A stretch of DNA of 64,000 bases. Origin: Piliocolobus tephrosceles. Its lineage: Eukaryota > Chordata > Mammalia > Primates > Cercopithecidae. Location of the stretch: positions 122,565,988 through 122,629,987 of the forward strand of contig NC_045439.1 in the NCBI RefSeq assembly GCF_002776525.5, written 5' to 3'. Below, piece after piece: positions 1 through 11,630 of this stretch (position 1 is the stretch's first letter; each line of letters begins with the position of its first letter). The notes under the pieces are model-generated. The model was not told the DNA's origin, made no database searches, and saw nothing but the letters and a program-made list of their open reading frames with translations. Position numbers and translations under genes: made by a program.

Positions 1-574
1 TTAGTGGAACTGACCACTAAGATGAATGTAAGAATCCTAGAAGTGAAAGATCCAAAGAAGGGATTTCCCAAATTATGTACCTAATTTACCCCTGAGCCCT
101 GCATGTAAGAACAGATTCAAAGCAGCTCAGCTAAAGACCAAAGATCTAAATCGAGACCAGAACTGTCACCAGAAAAATAGAGTTTATGGGTCAAATCTAA
201 TCCAAACATTTGCCAGCAAAAATAAATGATACTGCACATCTGGAAAAAAATAATAGATGCCAGAATATCCACAACTTAAAATTAATAACGCTCAGAATAC
301 ATATACAAAATGAGTCAATATAAGAGAACCAAAGATTGATCACTGGATGTGAAAAAAACAAAAGAACAAAGAGATGGAACACATATTCAAGAGAAAAGCA
401 TCTCAGCTGATTCCAACTCTGAAGTGAACCAAATGTTGAAACATACAAGAATTGCAAAGCAACTATTATAAGTATCCTAAATACAGTTCTTCAAAATGTT
501 CACAGTGAATGAAAAGACAGAAAATATCAGCAAAGAATTTTTTAAATAAAAATTCCATTCCTGTTTATCATAGA
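1..574. other. AT-rich sequence, no gene seen
   Basis: No conserved coding motif or clear repeat was recognised. The base composition and the L1 3' end that follows suggest decayed L1 sequence, but I cannot assign it. Confidence 0.4.
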
Positions 575-1080
575 AAAATGAAGACATGCCCACACAAAGA
601 TTTCAACATGAATAGTCACAAAACATATAATTACAATAAACAAAAACTGGAAACAACTCAAGTGTCCATCAGCAGGTGAACAAAGATATTGTGGTATATT
701 CGTACAGTGGAATATTGTTAAGCAATAGAATGGAAAGAACTACTGATATACACAACAACAAAGATGAATCTTAAAAGCATTATGCTAGGCAAAGGGAGCC
801 AGACATGAAGAGTACATATAAACCATATGATTCTATTTATATAAAACTCTAAAAAATATATAATCTATCATGAAAGAAGATCAATGGTTGCCTTGGGTCA
901 TTGGCAGGGGTGTCCAGTGGAATGGGGCACAAGAGAACTTGGAGGGGGGCAATGGAAATGTTCTGCATTTTTATTATGGTAGCAGTCATATGTATGTAAA
1001 AGTTTGTTAATACTCAATGAAAAGTTTGCTTGAAGTGCATCTGATTTATTGTATACAAGCTATAAGTAAATGGTTATCTT
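575..1080 (+). mobile_element. Old L1 (L1M-type) 3' end
   Basis: The sequence reads like the end of L1 ORF2 and its 3' UTR on the plus strand: the 'aaactggaaacaactcaagt' type block, then the 'ggaatattgttaagcaatag' block, then the 'caatggttgcc' block. It is diverged and has no open frame, so it is an ancient fragment. Confidence 0.7.
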
Positions 1081-1860
1081 AAGGAAAAGATCTGGTGGTA
1101 ACATTGATATTCTCAAACTGAATAATCAAGGAGATTTTAATTTAAAATTACTTACAAATAAGTGAACAGGGTTTAGTGCATCCAACAAGGTATAGTGCAG
1201 TACTCCTGAGATAGCAACAGTAGGGAGCCATTACCACCTCTAGACCTGAAAGGACGAAAGAGGGGAAGGTACTGCCTGACAAGAGCCATAGCCTTTAGTG
1301 GAGACAGCCCTCATGTGGCAAGCAGGCAATAGGGAACCTGAGAAACAAATTCCCTGGCCTCACTCTCCTGCAGCCTCCAATCTCCTGTGAGTGCCTCCCC
1401 TTGACCAAACCCAACTAACTGGAAGCCAGAGGTTAAGGGACTGTGGAAGCATCCCTACAGGTCAGCCTCCCAGGGCACAGAGAAGAAAAAACACAGATAG
1501 TGGATCTGGAAGGGCAGATGGAAAGTATCCAGCCCTATTTATAATTTCATGGGAAAGGCATGAAGGACAGTAGCGAGGGGTAAAAAGTCTTAGGGAATGA
1601 GGCAAGGAACTCTGCGAGGGATGAGGCTTCTAGGCCAAGGCGACGGCTCATATATCACTAGCCAAACAGAAATCAGCCTAGATTAGAAGTGGCCAAACAT
1701 GTTTGTTTCCAAAAGAAAAGTTTCAAACACCTCACCTTCCTTATTTCCTGAGCAAGTTTCCTTACACGGCCCTGGATCCTAATGATGTCCTAAGGCTCCC
1801 CGCTTCCATATTTCCCTAGGCCCCCCATTTTCCACTGAGGACCATGACCTCACTCTCTTA
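1081..1860. other. No gene seen
   Basis: Flank 3' of the DHRS-like pseudogene (minus strand). Only short chance ORFs occur and no repeat family is recognised. Confidence 0.4.
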
Positions 1861-1874
1861 GCCACACACTTTCT

Positions 1875-1984
1875 TCACAGCTTAGGGAAGTAGCCAACCA
1901 CCACGATGTTCTCCCCAGTGATGGAGCACATCTGGAGAGCCCCGGAAGGACATGCTACCTGCATAGTCCTCTGGCACCCCAAAC
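1875..1984 (-). pseudogene. Pseudogene block matching DHRS2 last exon
   Basis: An AG acceptor precedes 1984. The start reads FGVPEDYAG, matching FGEPEDCAG of DHRS2. A net 2-nt deletion near the middle shifts the frame and gives a stop at 1884-1882. The ancestral frame would end in a TGA at 1877-1875 after a Pro-Lys-Leu tail. Length is 110 nt against 112 in DHRS2. Confidence 0.88.
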
Positions 1985-2273
1985 CTGAGGGAAGAGAGCA
2001 GAGCTGAGGGGGCAGCCTTTGAAGTGTTAATCTCTGACCTCAGGTCCTGCTGCCCCAGAGGGGTGCCCAGCATTGACCCCAATCAACCCATACCTCACCA
2101 GGCTCCACGGGGGGCTCACACCCACCCTGTAGCCTCCAACCCAGGACTGTGATGTCTTCAGACTTCAGAGAGGGGAACAGCTAGTAGGCTGGAAGATCAG
2201 GGATCTATGTCTTCTTGAACCTGAACTTTCCCTCAAGTAGACACAGACCGCTAAAGTACCAAGCACCACCTAC

Positions 2274-2329
2274 CGCTGCAATCCATGGACTTGGTTAAAG
2301 CTGGGTAGCAAATATGGCAATGTTTTGTC
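2274..2329 (-). pseudogene. Pseudogene block matching DHRS2 exon 7
   Basis: This block is 56 nt, identical in length to the DHRS2 exon, with an AG acceptor and a GTAGGT donor. It ends in Leu-Gln-Arg in the expected phase, like the Met-Gln-Arg of DHRS2. The rest of the peptide (DKTLPYLL...) is strongly diverged. Unlike DHRS2 itself, the donor here is GT. Confidence 0.75.
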
Positions 2330-2578
2330 CTGAGGAAAGATTTCAGGTCAATGCCAGGCAGATGGATTGTTGACAGGAGCAGGGAATGTTGGGGAGCGCT
2401 GGTAGCAGGGAGGAGATGGGGGCTGGGAAGAGCACCATGGCAGACCAAGTCCTCTGTGGGAGGGTGACCCTGTTTGGCTGAGAAGGGTGAGGAAGGACTC
2501 TGGTCTGCTCCCAGAAAGGACAGGGCCCTCCTATGCTTCTATAGGAAAGGGCGAAGTTGTAGGTCCCAAAGGCTGCAG

Positions 2579-2656
2579 GCCAGAGCCTCTGAGGGATGAG
2601 CCTGGGCCAGATGAGTGATGAGCCTGCAAGCCAGAGCCTCTGAGTGATGAGCCTGC
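2579..2656 (+). repeat. Short direct repeat in pseudogene intron
   Basis: A unit of about 26 bp (GCCAGAGCCTCTGAG.GATGAGCCTG) occurs twice at about 51-bp spacing. A partial third copy of its end lies between them. Confidence 0.7.
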
Positions 2657-2757
2657 AGGTCTCTGTGGGCCTCAGTTCAGCTGGAAGCTTGGCTGGGGAA
2701 GGGATCTATGGGACCATTGGGGCAGGGAGTGGGAGTAGGAGCCACAGTGACCCTCCC

Positions 2758-2892
2758 CATTTGCACAAAGTCAGTCTTGATTATTCCTGGCACCAGGCAG
2801 TTTACCCAGATATCTTTTGGAGCCAGCTCCATTGCCAGAGACTTAGAGAGGCCCAGCAGGGCTGTTCTGCTGGTGTTGCAGGCTCCCAACTT
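2758..2892 (-). pseudogene. Pseudogene block matching DHRS2 catalytic exon
   Basis: This block is 135 nt, the same length as in DHRS2, with an open frame containing ELAPKDIWVNCLVPGIIKTD. The YxxxK catalytic motif is replaced by C-N-T-S-R, so Tyr and Lys are both lost. The splice donor is GGGAGG instead of GTGAGG. Confidence 0.93.
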
Positions 2893-3387
2893 CTGAAATG
2901 CAAAAGGAAGCAGACAAAGTGGATTGACAATGCAGGGATGGACAATTACCTGAACAACAAAAGTTGTGACTCTGGGTCACAGACTAAGAAGATATGCCTG
3001 ACTCCAGCCCCAAACTAAAATGCCTTCCCCGACCCCTCACCACCCCATAATAATTTTCAGGACTGAAATTCTGAGATAGCAGGGCTCCTCCAGGCTTAGG
3101 GAAATGTCAAGTTGCTGCATGTGTGTCCAAGCTTGACACAGACAGCTGCACTGTGCTTTTGAACATTCAGGAAGGCAGCGGGAATTAAGAGACCCAGGGC
3201 CCAGTCCTTGAAGTAATGCAAACTGGCTATTCTTACCCTAGGCACATGGCTTAATGTCCTTGGGTATTAGGTCTATTATGACAAAGTGAGATTACACCTG
3301 GTCTGTAGCAGTCAGGGTGTTATGCTGGTGTTAACAGCACAACAAAAAAACAAAAAAACAGCATTTTTAAAAATGTTTATTTTGGTC

Positions 3388-3512
3388 CTTTTAATAGAGA
3401 TGGGGTCTCACTATGCTGCCCATACTGGTCTTGAATTCCTGAACTCAAGCGATTCACCTGCCCCAGCCTCCCAAAGTGCTGAGATTACAGGTGTGAGCCA
3501 CCACTCCTGGCC
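3388..3512 (-). mobile_element. Alu-related fragment
   Basis: Antisense Alu arm running from 'agagatggggtctcactatg' to 'gtgagccaccactcctggcc'. It is monomer-sized, so a partial Alu or an old free Alu monomer. It lies in an intron of the pseudogene. Confidence 0.85.
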
Positions 3513-3660
3513 TGGTGTTCATACATCTTAACTCCACCTTATCTGGGATCAACAGCCAATTCTCCCACATACACCTGCAGGGCCTCACAGGAAACCAGTT
3601 TCATACAGAGGAGCTGTATGAAACCCTCACCCAGCCACATACAGAGGAGCTCACACTCAC

Positions 3661-3712
3661 TGGTATTGGCACATAACCCACCATAGATGAGACCAGAACC
3701 ACAGAGCTTCCC
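3661..3712 (-). pseudogene. Pseudogene block matching DHRS2 exon 5
   Basis: This block is 52 nt as in DHRS2, with an intact AG acceptor and a GTGAGT donor. In frame it reads GSSVVLVSSMVGYVPIP, keeping the LVSS stretch that carries the catalytic Ser of SDR enzymes. It is the best-preserved exon of the copy. Confidence 0.82.
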
Positions 3713-4552
3713 CTGTGAGAAGAAAGGGAAATGAGAAGAAATGAAAGTTCAATAAAAAGACCAGGTGAGCCAGGAAATTGTATTTTTATGCTATGAGGAA
3801 ACCAGCTCAGGATTCAGGGTGAAAGTATAAAAGTTTGGGAACAATTTGGAACACTAGAGGGAAGCTAGACATCTAAATTAGTGGATACCAAGGCCACTGC
3901 TGGGGTCCAAGCCACCCAATACACACAGCCAGAGTGGCATCCCTTGGGGCAGGGTCCCGAGGCTGAGGGGCAGCACTCCTGGAGAGCAGAGCCAAGTGAC
4001 ACTCATGTGTCACAGAGACCCCTGTGAGGTCTGGGCATCACTAAAGAGTCCCAGCCTGGCCTGCCCCTGGGCAGCCACGGGACACAGGACAGCCAGGCTC
4101 TTCATGGGAAGGTGAGGAGAAGCAAACCCACAGGGCCTCTGACCAGAAGGGAAACTGATGACATACCCACAGATGAGGGCAAGCATAACTGGAGCTGGCG
4201 GCTCTGGGTGACTTCACTCTGGCCCCTTCATCCCTGCAGCTGCCACTGCAGGGGCAAGGTCCACGCCACTCCCTGGGATGAAAGAAACAAGGGCCAGTGA
4301 AAGGTCCTTTGAGGACCTGGAAGGCAGGCCCTGCCCGTCCGCAGCAAGTGTCTCTTCATCTTCATCACAACTGCCACATCCCATGAGGAAGAAGATAGGT
4401 CTGGAAATGGAGAACATTCCCCAAAGGACACACCTACCATCTCCCCCGCCATCCTCTACTTCCTGAGTCCCTGCCCAAGTGCTCCCAGGGGGGTAGAAAA
4501 AAACCAATGCACTAGACCTCGGTGCCCACTAGCCCCTCTCATCCCTCATCCC

Positions 4553-4620
4553 CTGTTCTCCATGTGGGGCAGCAGCTGGCTCAGCAGCAGGGCTGAGGCC
4601 TTCACGTTCACACACAGGAT
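4553..4620 (-). pseudogene. Pseudogene block matching DHRS2 exon 4
   Basis: This block is 68 nt as in DHRS2 and reads ILCVNVKASALLLSQLLPHM. The Asn of the SDR N-V-K motif is kept. The donor GT after the terminal AG is now GG, and an in-frame TGA follows at once. Confidence 0.93.
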
Positions 4621-5830
4621 CTGAAATGAGAAAGAATCCACGGGCAGGGGACAGGGAGGGAGGAGGTCTGTCCAGGGCCCATCTCACTGGTCACTTGGAG
4701 ACCTGTGGCCAGAGCAAGAATGAAGCCCTGTGACTGTGCCAAGTGCTGGGACACTTACTATGTGTGTATTCCTTACTATGTGTGAGGGAAAAGGAATCAG
4801 AGGTTCCAGTCCTGCCCAGGTCATAGGGGAGCCACCAATAATCTGTGATTTAGGGTACCCTCTCACTGTCGGTCCCCACACAACCTCTCCCCAGTCAATA
4901 TTGCCCTCTGGAGAGGAGGCTGGGGAAATACAGTTGAGGGAGGGAAATCAGGATAACTTAGTGAGTGCCATTAGGTAGGTGCAGTGAGAGAAGGGAATCC
5001 ATACTGAGTATTTGGTCTATGTCAGCAAAGGTTTGGAACCAGGATTCTTTTTTAACCAGAAGAGCCTGAGTGTGGCTGAAGGGAGAGGAGAGGAATTGAA
5101 AGTTGAGTCTGGAAGGCCATGGAATGGGAGGCCCACAGAGAGAAGGTGGGGTGGGCTCCACCAGGAGAAAGGGAGGGGTGGTCGGCGGGATGAAGGCTCC
5201 CTGAGGAGGGGATGGCTTACATAGATCACAGGACCCAGTCTCTGCCAACAGGGTCAGGAGAGGACCAGGACTGAGCCCTCGAAGGGGGCCCATCAGGACA
5301 GCAGGGGCAGGGGGTGTGGAGAGGCAGTGGGAGCCCCTGGAATGCTCTATTGATTGAGTGGGATGGTAGGTCTGGGCAGGTCCCTTCTCTCTGCTGTGTC
5401 TGTGAACAAGTGAGGTGTCTCTGTGACAGCCCAGAGGGGGCCCATGGGACAGGCAAAATGAAGGGACTAGAACAGGTGCCAGTAAGTCCAGACTGAGACA
5501 GCCTCAGAAACCTGAGCCAAGGGAGGGGTCTTTGCCACGGATAGACCAGGAAATTTCTGGCATCTCAGCTCTTTGCAGCAGTGACCAGCACAAGGAGAGT
5601 CAGGGTAGAGGAGGCTGCTGGAGCCTGGTCTAGGCTGGGCATAGTCAGTGCCTGTCCAACTTACTGATGGGCAGCTTGTCCCAGGGAGCCCCAGCCCCCA
5701 CACATCATGGTCAGCATTGAGGTGGGGCGGGAGGGCATGTGGGTGCTGAGGTACTCTGTGTGCATATGCATGCGTGCAGAAATGGAGGACAGAGAGCCAA
5801 GCAGGAAGTGATCCTATCCCCAGTCCTCAC

Positions 5831-5927
5831 CTTGTCCCAGACAGGCTCACTGGCTCCCAGTGTGCTCCCCACCAAGGGACCGACCTCTGCCACGCACACT
5901 AGTCACCGCCTCCACAGTGCTTCGGGC
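5831..5927 (-). pseudogene. Pseudogene block matching DHRS2 exon 3, frameshifted
   Basis: AG acceptor and GTGAGG donor are kept. Length is 97 nt against 102 in DHRS2, so the frame is lost. The end reads PLVGSTLGASEPVWDK in the original frame, matching PLVGSVLGTSEQIWDK. Confidence 0.92.
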
Positions 5928-6735
5928 CTGTGGAGGAAATGACAGAGGATGTGGAGGAAGGAGCAAAGGAGAGATGGTGACAACCCAGGGCAAAGTGACG
6001 AACCCCTGCCTGAGGTCATCCTGCAGCATCCCTGGAGCACTGGCAGATCCTGGCCATCAGAGGTGAGTGAAATATTTGTTTCTCACCTCCTTGGAGGCAT
6101 CAAATTCCTGCCCCTGTGTGATGCCTAGTTGACATCCAGGCCCCGACCAGTCCAGATCTTCACTCACCTCCTACATTTCTAATCAATTTTGTCTCACCTC
6201 TCCCTCCACTCCAGAATCTTCCTCCCACAGTCTCACATCAAGAGCCCATTCATTCTCTGCAACATGCAGCTGCCCACTGCACACTCCTTCAGATTCTGCC
6301 TCATGACTCACCCCTTCCAGGATGGTCACGCATGAAGAGCTCTTACCCCAGTGGGCTCCCCAGCACAGCACCTGGGGGTGCGCTAGAGCTGTGCTCTCAA
6401 ACTTCAACAAGTACACAGATCACTGGCAGACTGTGTGCAAAGTTAGCCTCCATTCAAGCAGCCTCAGCTAGATCTGAACTTCCAGGTATCTAGCAAGCTC
6501 CCAGGCCAGGCTACCCTTTGTTTAGCACTGCTCTAGACCAGCCCATGTGAGCTCCCTCCTGCCAGGAACATCTCTTCTCAGACACATCTGGTTGTCCATT
6601 TGCTTCATTCCCTGGGCAGGGCCCTGTCCTGGGCTGCACACGTTGTTCACCTAGATACCATTCCTAGAGACCCCAGCCACGTCAGGGCTGGATCTGGGTA
6701 TCCCCATCTTCTCCTCCCACTGCCTGCCCCTTCAC

Positions 6736-6898
6736 CGTGACCACCAGCCACTCCTGATCCTCAGCCTTCCCCAGGTGGCACATGGTGCCCACCATGCTGA
6801 GCGTGGCCACGGCCCAGCCCACGTTCTGCTGCTTCTGGCCACTGACAACCATGTGGGCCCCATCCTGGGCAAGATGCCGAGCGATGGCAAAGTGGATC
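6736..6898 (-). pseudogene. Pseudogene block matching DHRS2 exon 2 (cofactor region)
   Basis: It reads IHFAIARHLAQDGAH at the start and CHLGKAEDQEWLV near the end, matching DHRS2. Length is 163 nt against 178, a 15-nt in-frame deletion after AVATL. The invariant last Gly of TGxxxGxG is His. AG acceptor and GTGAAG donor remain. Confidence 0.93.
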
Positions 6899-7039
6899 CT
6901 GGGGGCAGGGATGGAGTGATGGCTTCTGCCCTCCCCACTCTCCTCCTGGAAGCCTGATCTTGAGACACAAATTGAGTTCCCTGGTGTTGTCTGAGAGCAA
7001 CCTCCAAATCCTTCTGAGCAAGGAAGAGGAACTGAGTGG

Positions 7040-7140
7040 CTAATACTTATCAGGCCTTCGCAAAAGCTACCCCATTTAATTCTCACAACTTAATGTATAA
7101 TTATATTTTATAGATAAGGAAATGTTCATATCAATTTTGT
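7040..7140 (-). repeat. MIR fragment (weak)
   Basis: A short stretch resembling the reverse of MIR: 'ccatttaattctcacaact' followed by 'tatagataaggaaat'. Only part of the element is visible. Confidence 0.45.
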
Positions 7141-7932
7141 TAAAGGAGTTTTTAAAAAGTAATGTTTCATCAAATCAGTTAACTTGCTGGGTACCCGGTC
7201 TACATTGTAAAGAATATTTTTAATGGTCAAGCTTATTTTCTTTTTGTTCTAGCCAGAGGCCTCCGGTATAAATTACAGTTTCTCTAAGCTTAACAGCTTC
7301 CCTCTGCTCTGCAGTTGAAACACTTTCATTTTGAAGAACACATTCTCCCCTCTACATTTCCTTCCTTTGAGGAGATCTGATGTACTCTTGATAGGGCTGC
7401 TCAACCCCTGTGATAAAGAAAGAGCAGAAGGCACATTTCCTCTACGTTGTACAAACTATCTGGGTAGCTCGGAATTTTTTAATGTATTCATTTATTATGA
7501 AGGTCAGGCCTTGGGAGCACCCATAAAGATTTAAAACGTCACGGAGATCTGGGAAGTCTAGAATGATTAAACAATTCTGAAATACAATGGTCTAAATTGG
7601 CGAAATTATAGACCACGAAGGGTCAAAAGGAAGATCGTGTCCCTGAAGCACTTAACACCAGAAACTCCTCCTCCTGCCAGTGATAATGACTCATAGCTTG
7701 TGGCTTATGATGCCAGTCAGAGGATGAGTGGAACTGGAGCGACATGGGAAGAAATGTGACAATGAGAAGAGGTTCACCTATGAAAACTCCCTGAGCTGGT
7801 CCTGAGACATTGGCCTGCTCATTCCCCTGGTGCCAGTGGGCATCCTCCAGTCAATGAAACCTCTGAGTCTGAGGGACAAATAGGTCTCAGGTTTCTCCCT
7901 ATTAGACCAGGATCCTAAAAGGCCATACCTGC

Positions 7933-8259
7933 ATGGAAGATGGGGAGAGAGGGATGTCCTGGTGGTAATAAGATAAATATCTTGGGACTACTGAGGCAGT
8001 AGGTAGGGAGATAAAATTCAAGCACTGCTCTCATTGACTCAGAAAGCAGCTGGTTTTCCAACTACACCATTCTTAGAGCTCAGAAACCAGAGCTCTAAGG
8101 AGAGATGCTGTGATTTTGAGTTAATTATAAACTCTAGAGCTGTATGATGGGGTGGGAGCATTGAGCAGGAATGTGTGGGATGGACATTGACTGCAGTGCC
8201 CACTCTGGAATGAAGACACTGACATCTCCTAGTCATGAGCCAGCTAGGGACTCCTATTC
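7933..8259 (+). repeat. Tandem duplication, copy 1
   Basis: About 327 bp match 9291-9608 in the same orientation, from 'atggaagatggggagagagg' to 'cagctagggactcc.attc'. Several substitutions and small indels separate the copies, so the duplication is old. No repeat family is recognised. Confidence 0.9.
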
Positions 8260-9290
8260 ACTCACCCTCTTGTGGACCCAGTGATCAGTGATCACAGCCA
8301 CTTTATCAGTCAGGACATTGCCTTTATCTGCTCTTTTGCCAAACATTTTTGCTGAGAGAGGGACTGAGGGGCAATGAAGACCCCTAAAGGTCCATGACAC
8401 AGCCTTGAACATGGCAGTCACTGTCTGGTTTTCCTCCTTCTGGACCCAAAGCTGGGGAAGAACCTGGGAAGATATTCACATTATGAAACACATTAGGACC
8501 TGTGTCTCCATGCATCCTCCATGGAAGTGCCACTGAGGCCTCTGACGGATGTCCCACCACTCTCCAAACTTTCCAGGAAAGTACAGGACTATCCATGTTC
8601 TTTCCACAGCCTATTCCACCAGAAGGGCTTCCCCACTGTAGTGAACTGCAGCACCACAGCAGACATGGCCAGGCATGGTGCTGGGCCCCGGTAAGTGCCT
8701 GAGTGATATTTTCCTGGCTCACCTCTACATCCATCATCTGAGCATTGAACTTGTTCTCAACAGCTCCAGGTTCTGACCTTTCCTGAAGCCACCCCTCATC
8801 TCTCCACCTAAAGTCACAGCAACAGCCCCCTTCTCAGATACTAAACTTGTAACATTTCCGGCAGGCAAGTTGCTTCTCCTCATCACAAATGACTCCCTTC
8901 CAACTCTAGATAAAGTCCAGTCACTCCCTTCTGATTCCAATAAAGTCAGGCCACTCCCTCTGATTCCAAAAAATTTCCCAGAGCCTCTCCTCTCACCTCC
9001 TCGTAGCCCCCAGGCCTTCCTGTTCAGGTCTACCTGCCCAAACAGCCCACAGCACCTTGTGTCACTGTAACTGCAACAGCAGCACCTCATATCTGAAACA
9101 ATTTTCAACACATACCTTTCATCTCAAACCCCCTTACTATCCAGTGCGGAGACCAAAGAACAATAATAATCTTAAGTTGGCTCCCCTAAGAGGTATACTG
9201 TGAAGCAAGTAGTTTTTCTGGAGATGATCCTGGGAAGCAATGTTAGGAGACTGGAGGGAGTGAGATGGAAGAGAAGACAGCCCAGGAAAG
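8260..9290. other. Spacer between tandem copies, no gene seen
   Basis: No repeat or conserved protein was recognised. Short ORFs on both strands lack any recognisable domain. Confidence 0.4.
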
Positions 9291-9608
9291 ATGGAAGATG
9301 GGGAGAGAGGGATGTCCTGGTGGTAATAAGACAAGTATCTTAGGACTACCAAGCCAGTACCAAGATTCAAGTACTCCCCTCATTGACCCACAAAGCAGCT
9401 GGTTTTCCAACTACATTATTCTTAGAGCTCAGAAATCAAATATTTAGGGAGAGATGCTAAGATTTGGAGTTAATTATAAATTCCAGAGCTGTGTGATGAG
9501 GTGGGAGCATTGGACAGGGATGTGTGAGATGGGCATTGACTGCAGAGCCCAGTCTGGAATGAGGACACTGACATCTCCTAGTCATGAGCCAGCTAGGGAC
9601 TCCCATTC
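9291..9608 (+). repeat. Tandem duplication, copy 2
   Basis: Direct-orientation partner of 7933-8259, offset by about 1.36 kb. Homology stops sharply at both ends. Confidence 0.9.
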
Positions 9609-10011
9609 GGGAAAGGTGTGTGATCAATCAGGTTACTTCTGTGACTACTGAAGTTCAATCTGCTGAGGAACTCTGAGCATCTGCTTCAAATTCAAAGGGA
9701 ATTGGGGACTTAAGGTGGCCCACTCTCCCAGTTTTCCTGCACTCCAGGAAACCCCCCAGTCCCAGGCAAACCAGGACAGCTGGTCAACTCTTGTCAGTCA
9801 TTGGTTGAGGGCTGCTCTTAAGCAGCGTTAAATTCCTTACCACTGCCATCTTGCCCCACCTGTGCACAGAGCAGGTTCCAGGAACCAGAAACCCCAGCGA
9901 AAGTCACAGGTGCGAGCTGTTGGAAGTTGGGCTGATGAATACAGAAAGGTGAGTGCTGAGAGGACTCAGGCAGGATACCAACAGCATCTGCTGTAAAGTT
10001 CACATGTATTG

Positions 10012-10245
10012 ATCATTATGTTCTAAGCATAATGCTATGCAATCTTCATGATTTTTTCATTTAATAGTCATTTAGCCTTTTTGAAGTAGTCATTGTTATT
10101 ATCCACATTTTATAGAACTGCAAACAGAAGCACAGAGAAATAAAATGTTCAATTTCTCACAACCAGTAAAAAGCTGAGGTTCAACCCACATCTACTGAGT
10201 AGAAAATCTGCAATCTTAGTATCTAAATTATACTGGCTTCTCTGA
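10012..10245 (-). repeat. MIR SINE
   Basis: Reverse-oriented MIR: 'tattatccacattttatag' then 'cacagagaaataaaatgttc' then a decayed tail ending near 'tggcttctctgactcc'. Confidence 0.75.
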
Positions 10246-10571
10246 CTCCTTTCAGGAAGGTGCTACTTGTTCTGAGCCCACAGGACTTTTATATTTGTCT
10301 TGGATATCCTCAAACTTCACTTGGCTTTATAATAATCAGGATACTGTAGTATTGACAGAAGAACAGGCACACAGTAGATGGAACAGAACAGAACATCCCA
10401 AAATAGAGCCACACAAGTACAGCAAACTGATTTGTTGACAAAGGTGCAAAAACAATTCGATGAGGAAGGATAATCTTTTAAACAAATGACACCGGAGCAA
10501 TCAAACATCTATAGTAGAAGAAAATGAACCTCAAGCTAAACTTCATCCTCTATTTAAAAAAAAAAAAGGAG

Positions 10572-10825
10572 GCCAGATGCGATGACTTACTTACACCTGT
10601 AATCCCAGCATTCTGAGACTCCAAGGCAGTGGGATGACTTGAGCCAGGAGTAGAGACCAGGCTGAGCAACATAGCAAGATTCTCATCTCTACAAAATTAA
10701 AAAGTTAGCCAGGCATGTTGGTGCACGCCTGTGGTCCCAGCTACTCAGGAAGCTGAGGTGAGAGGATCATTTGTGACTGAGACGTCCAGCCTGGGTGACA
10801 GACCAAGACTCTGTCTAAAAAAAAC
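10572..10825 (+). mobile_element. Old Alu (AluJ-like)
   Basis: Runs from 'ggccagatgcgatgacttac' to 'agactctgtct' plus an A-rich tail. It is heavily diverged and part of the right arm is missing. It is inserted in an old L1. Confidence 0.88.
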
Positions 10826-11630
10826 AAAAATCCCTCAAAATGGATCACAGATTAATACATAAAACTCTAAAACCTTTTTACAGAAAACACAGGCTAAAAT
10901 CTTCAGGACAAAGAACTAGGTGAAGAGTTCTTAGAAATGACACCAAAATCATGATCCATAAAAGAAAAAATAAATCAGATTTCCTCAAAATAAAAACATT
11001 TGCTCTGTGAAAGACCCTGTTAAGAGAATGAAAGTCGAGCTATAGATTGGCATAAAAATATTTGCAAACCACATCTGACCAAAAAACCTCATATTAGAAT
11101 ATATGAAGAACTCTCAAACTCAAAAATAAAAATGCAATTCAGCTAAAAAGTGAGAAAAAATACTTGAGCATTCGTCAAAGAGGATATATATGTGGTAAAT
11201 AAATACCTGAAAAGATGTTGAATACCATGTCCATTAGGGAAATGCAAATTTAAACTACAATGAAATACTACTATTCCTCTATTACAACAGCTAAAATCAG
11301 AAAAATACCAAATGTTGGTGAGGATGTAAGGAAACTGGATTTCTCATACATTGCTGGTGGGAACATAACATGGTACAGCCGCTTGGAGAAATAGCTTGGG
11401 AGTTTCCTTTAAAAAATAAACATACACTTACTATACGACCCAGTTGCTGTACTCCCAGGCTTTATCCCAGAATTGAAAACGTAAGCTCACACAAAATCAT
11501 GTACATGAATGCTTATAGCAGCTTCATTTGTACATAGTAGCCAAAACTGGGAACAACTCAAATGTTCTCCAGTGGGTGAATTGTTAAGCAAACTGTAGTA
11601 TATCCATCCCATGGACCACTACGAAACAAT

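Larger units (their letters stand above)
1875..6898 (-). pseudogene. Unprocessed DHRS2/DHRS4-like SDR pseudogene
   Basis: Seven blocks on the minus strand match DHRS2 coding exons 2-8 in order: 6898-6736, 5927-5831, 4620-4553, 3712-3661, 2892-2758, 2329-2274 and 1984-1875. Introns are kept, so this is a DNA-level duplicate and not a retrocopy. The first coding exon was not found upstream to about 10 kb. Lesions: a 15-nt in-frame deletion and loss of the last cofactor-loop Gly (G-I-H for G-I-G) in the first block; a net 5-nt deletion in the second; donors changed from GT to GG after 4553 and after 2758; YNVSK replaced by CNTSR, removing both catalytic Tyr and Lys; and a 2-nt deletion in the last exon. 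Exons of 68, 52, 135 and 56 nt keep exactly the DHRS2 lengths. Some intron sequence also matches (near 4,680 and 59,175). Some blocks look equally distant from DHRS2 and DHRS4, so the parent is not certain. Confidence 0.92.
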
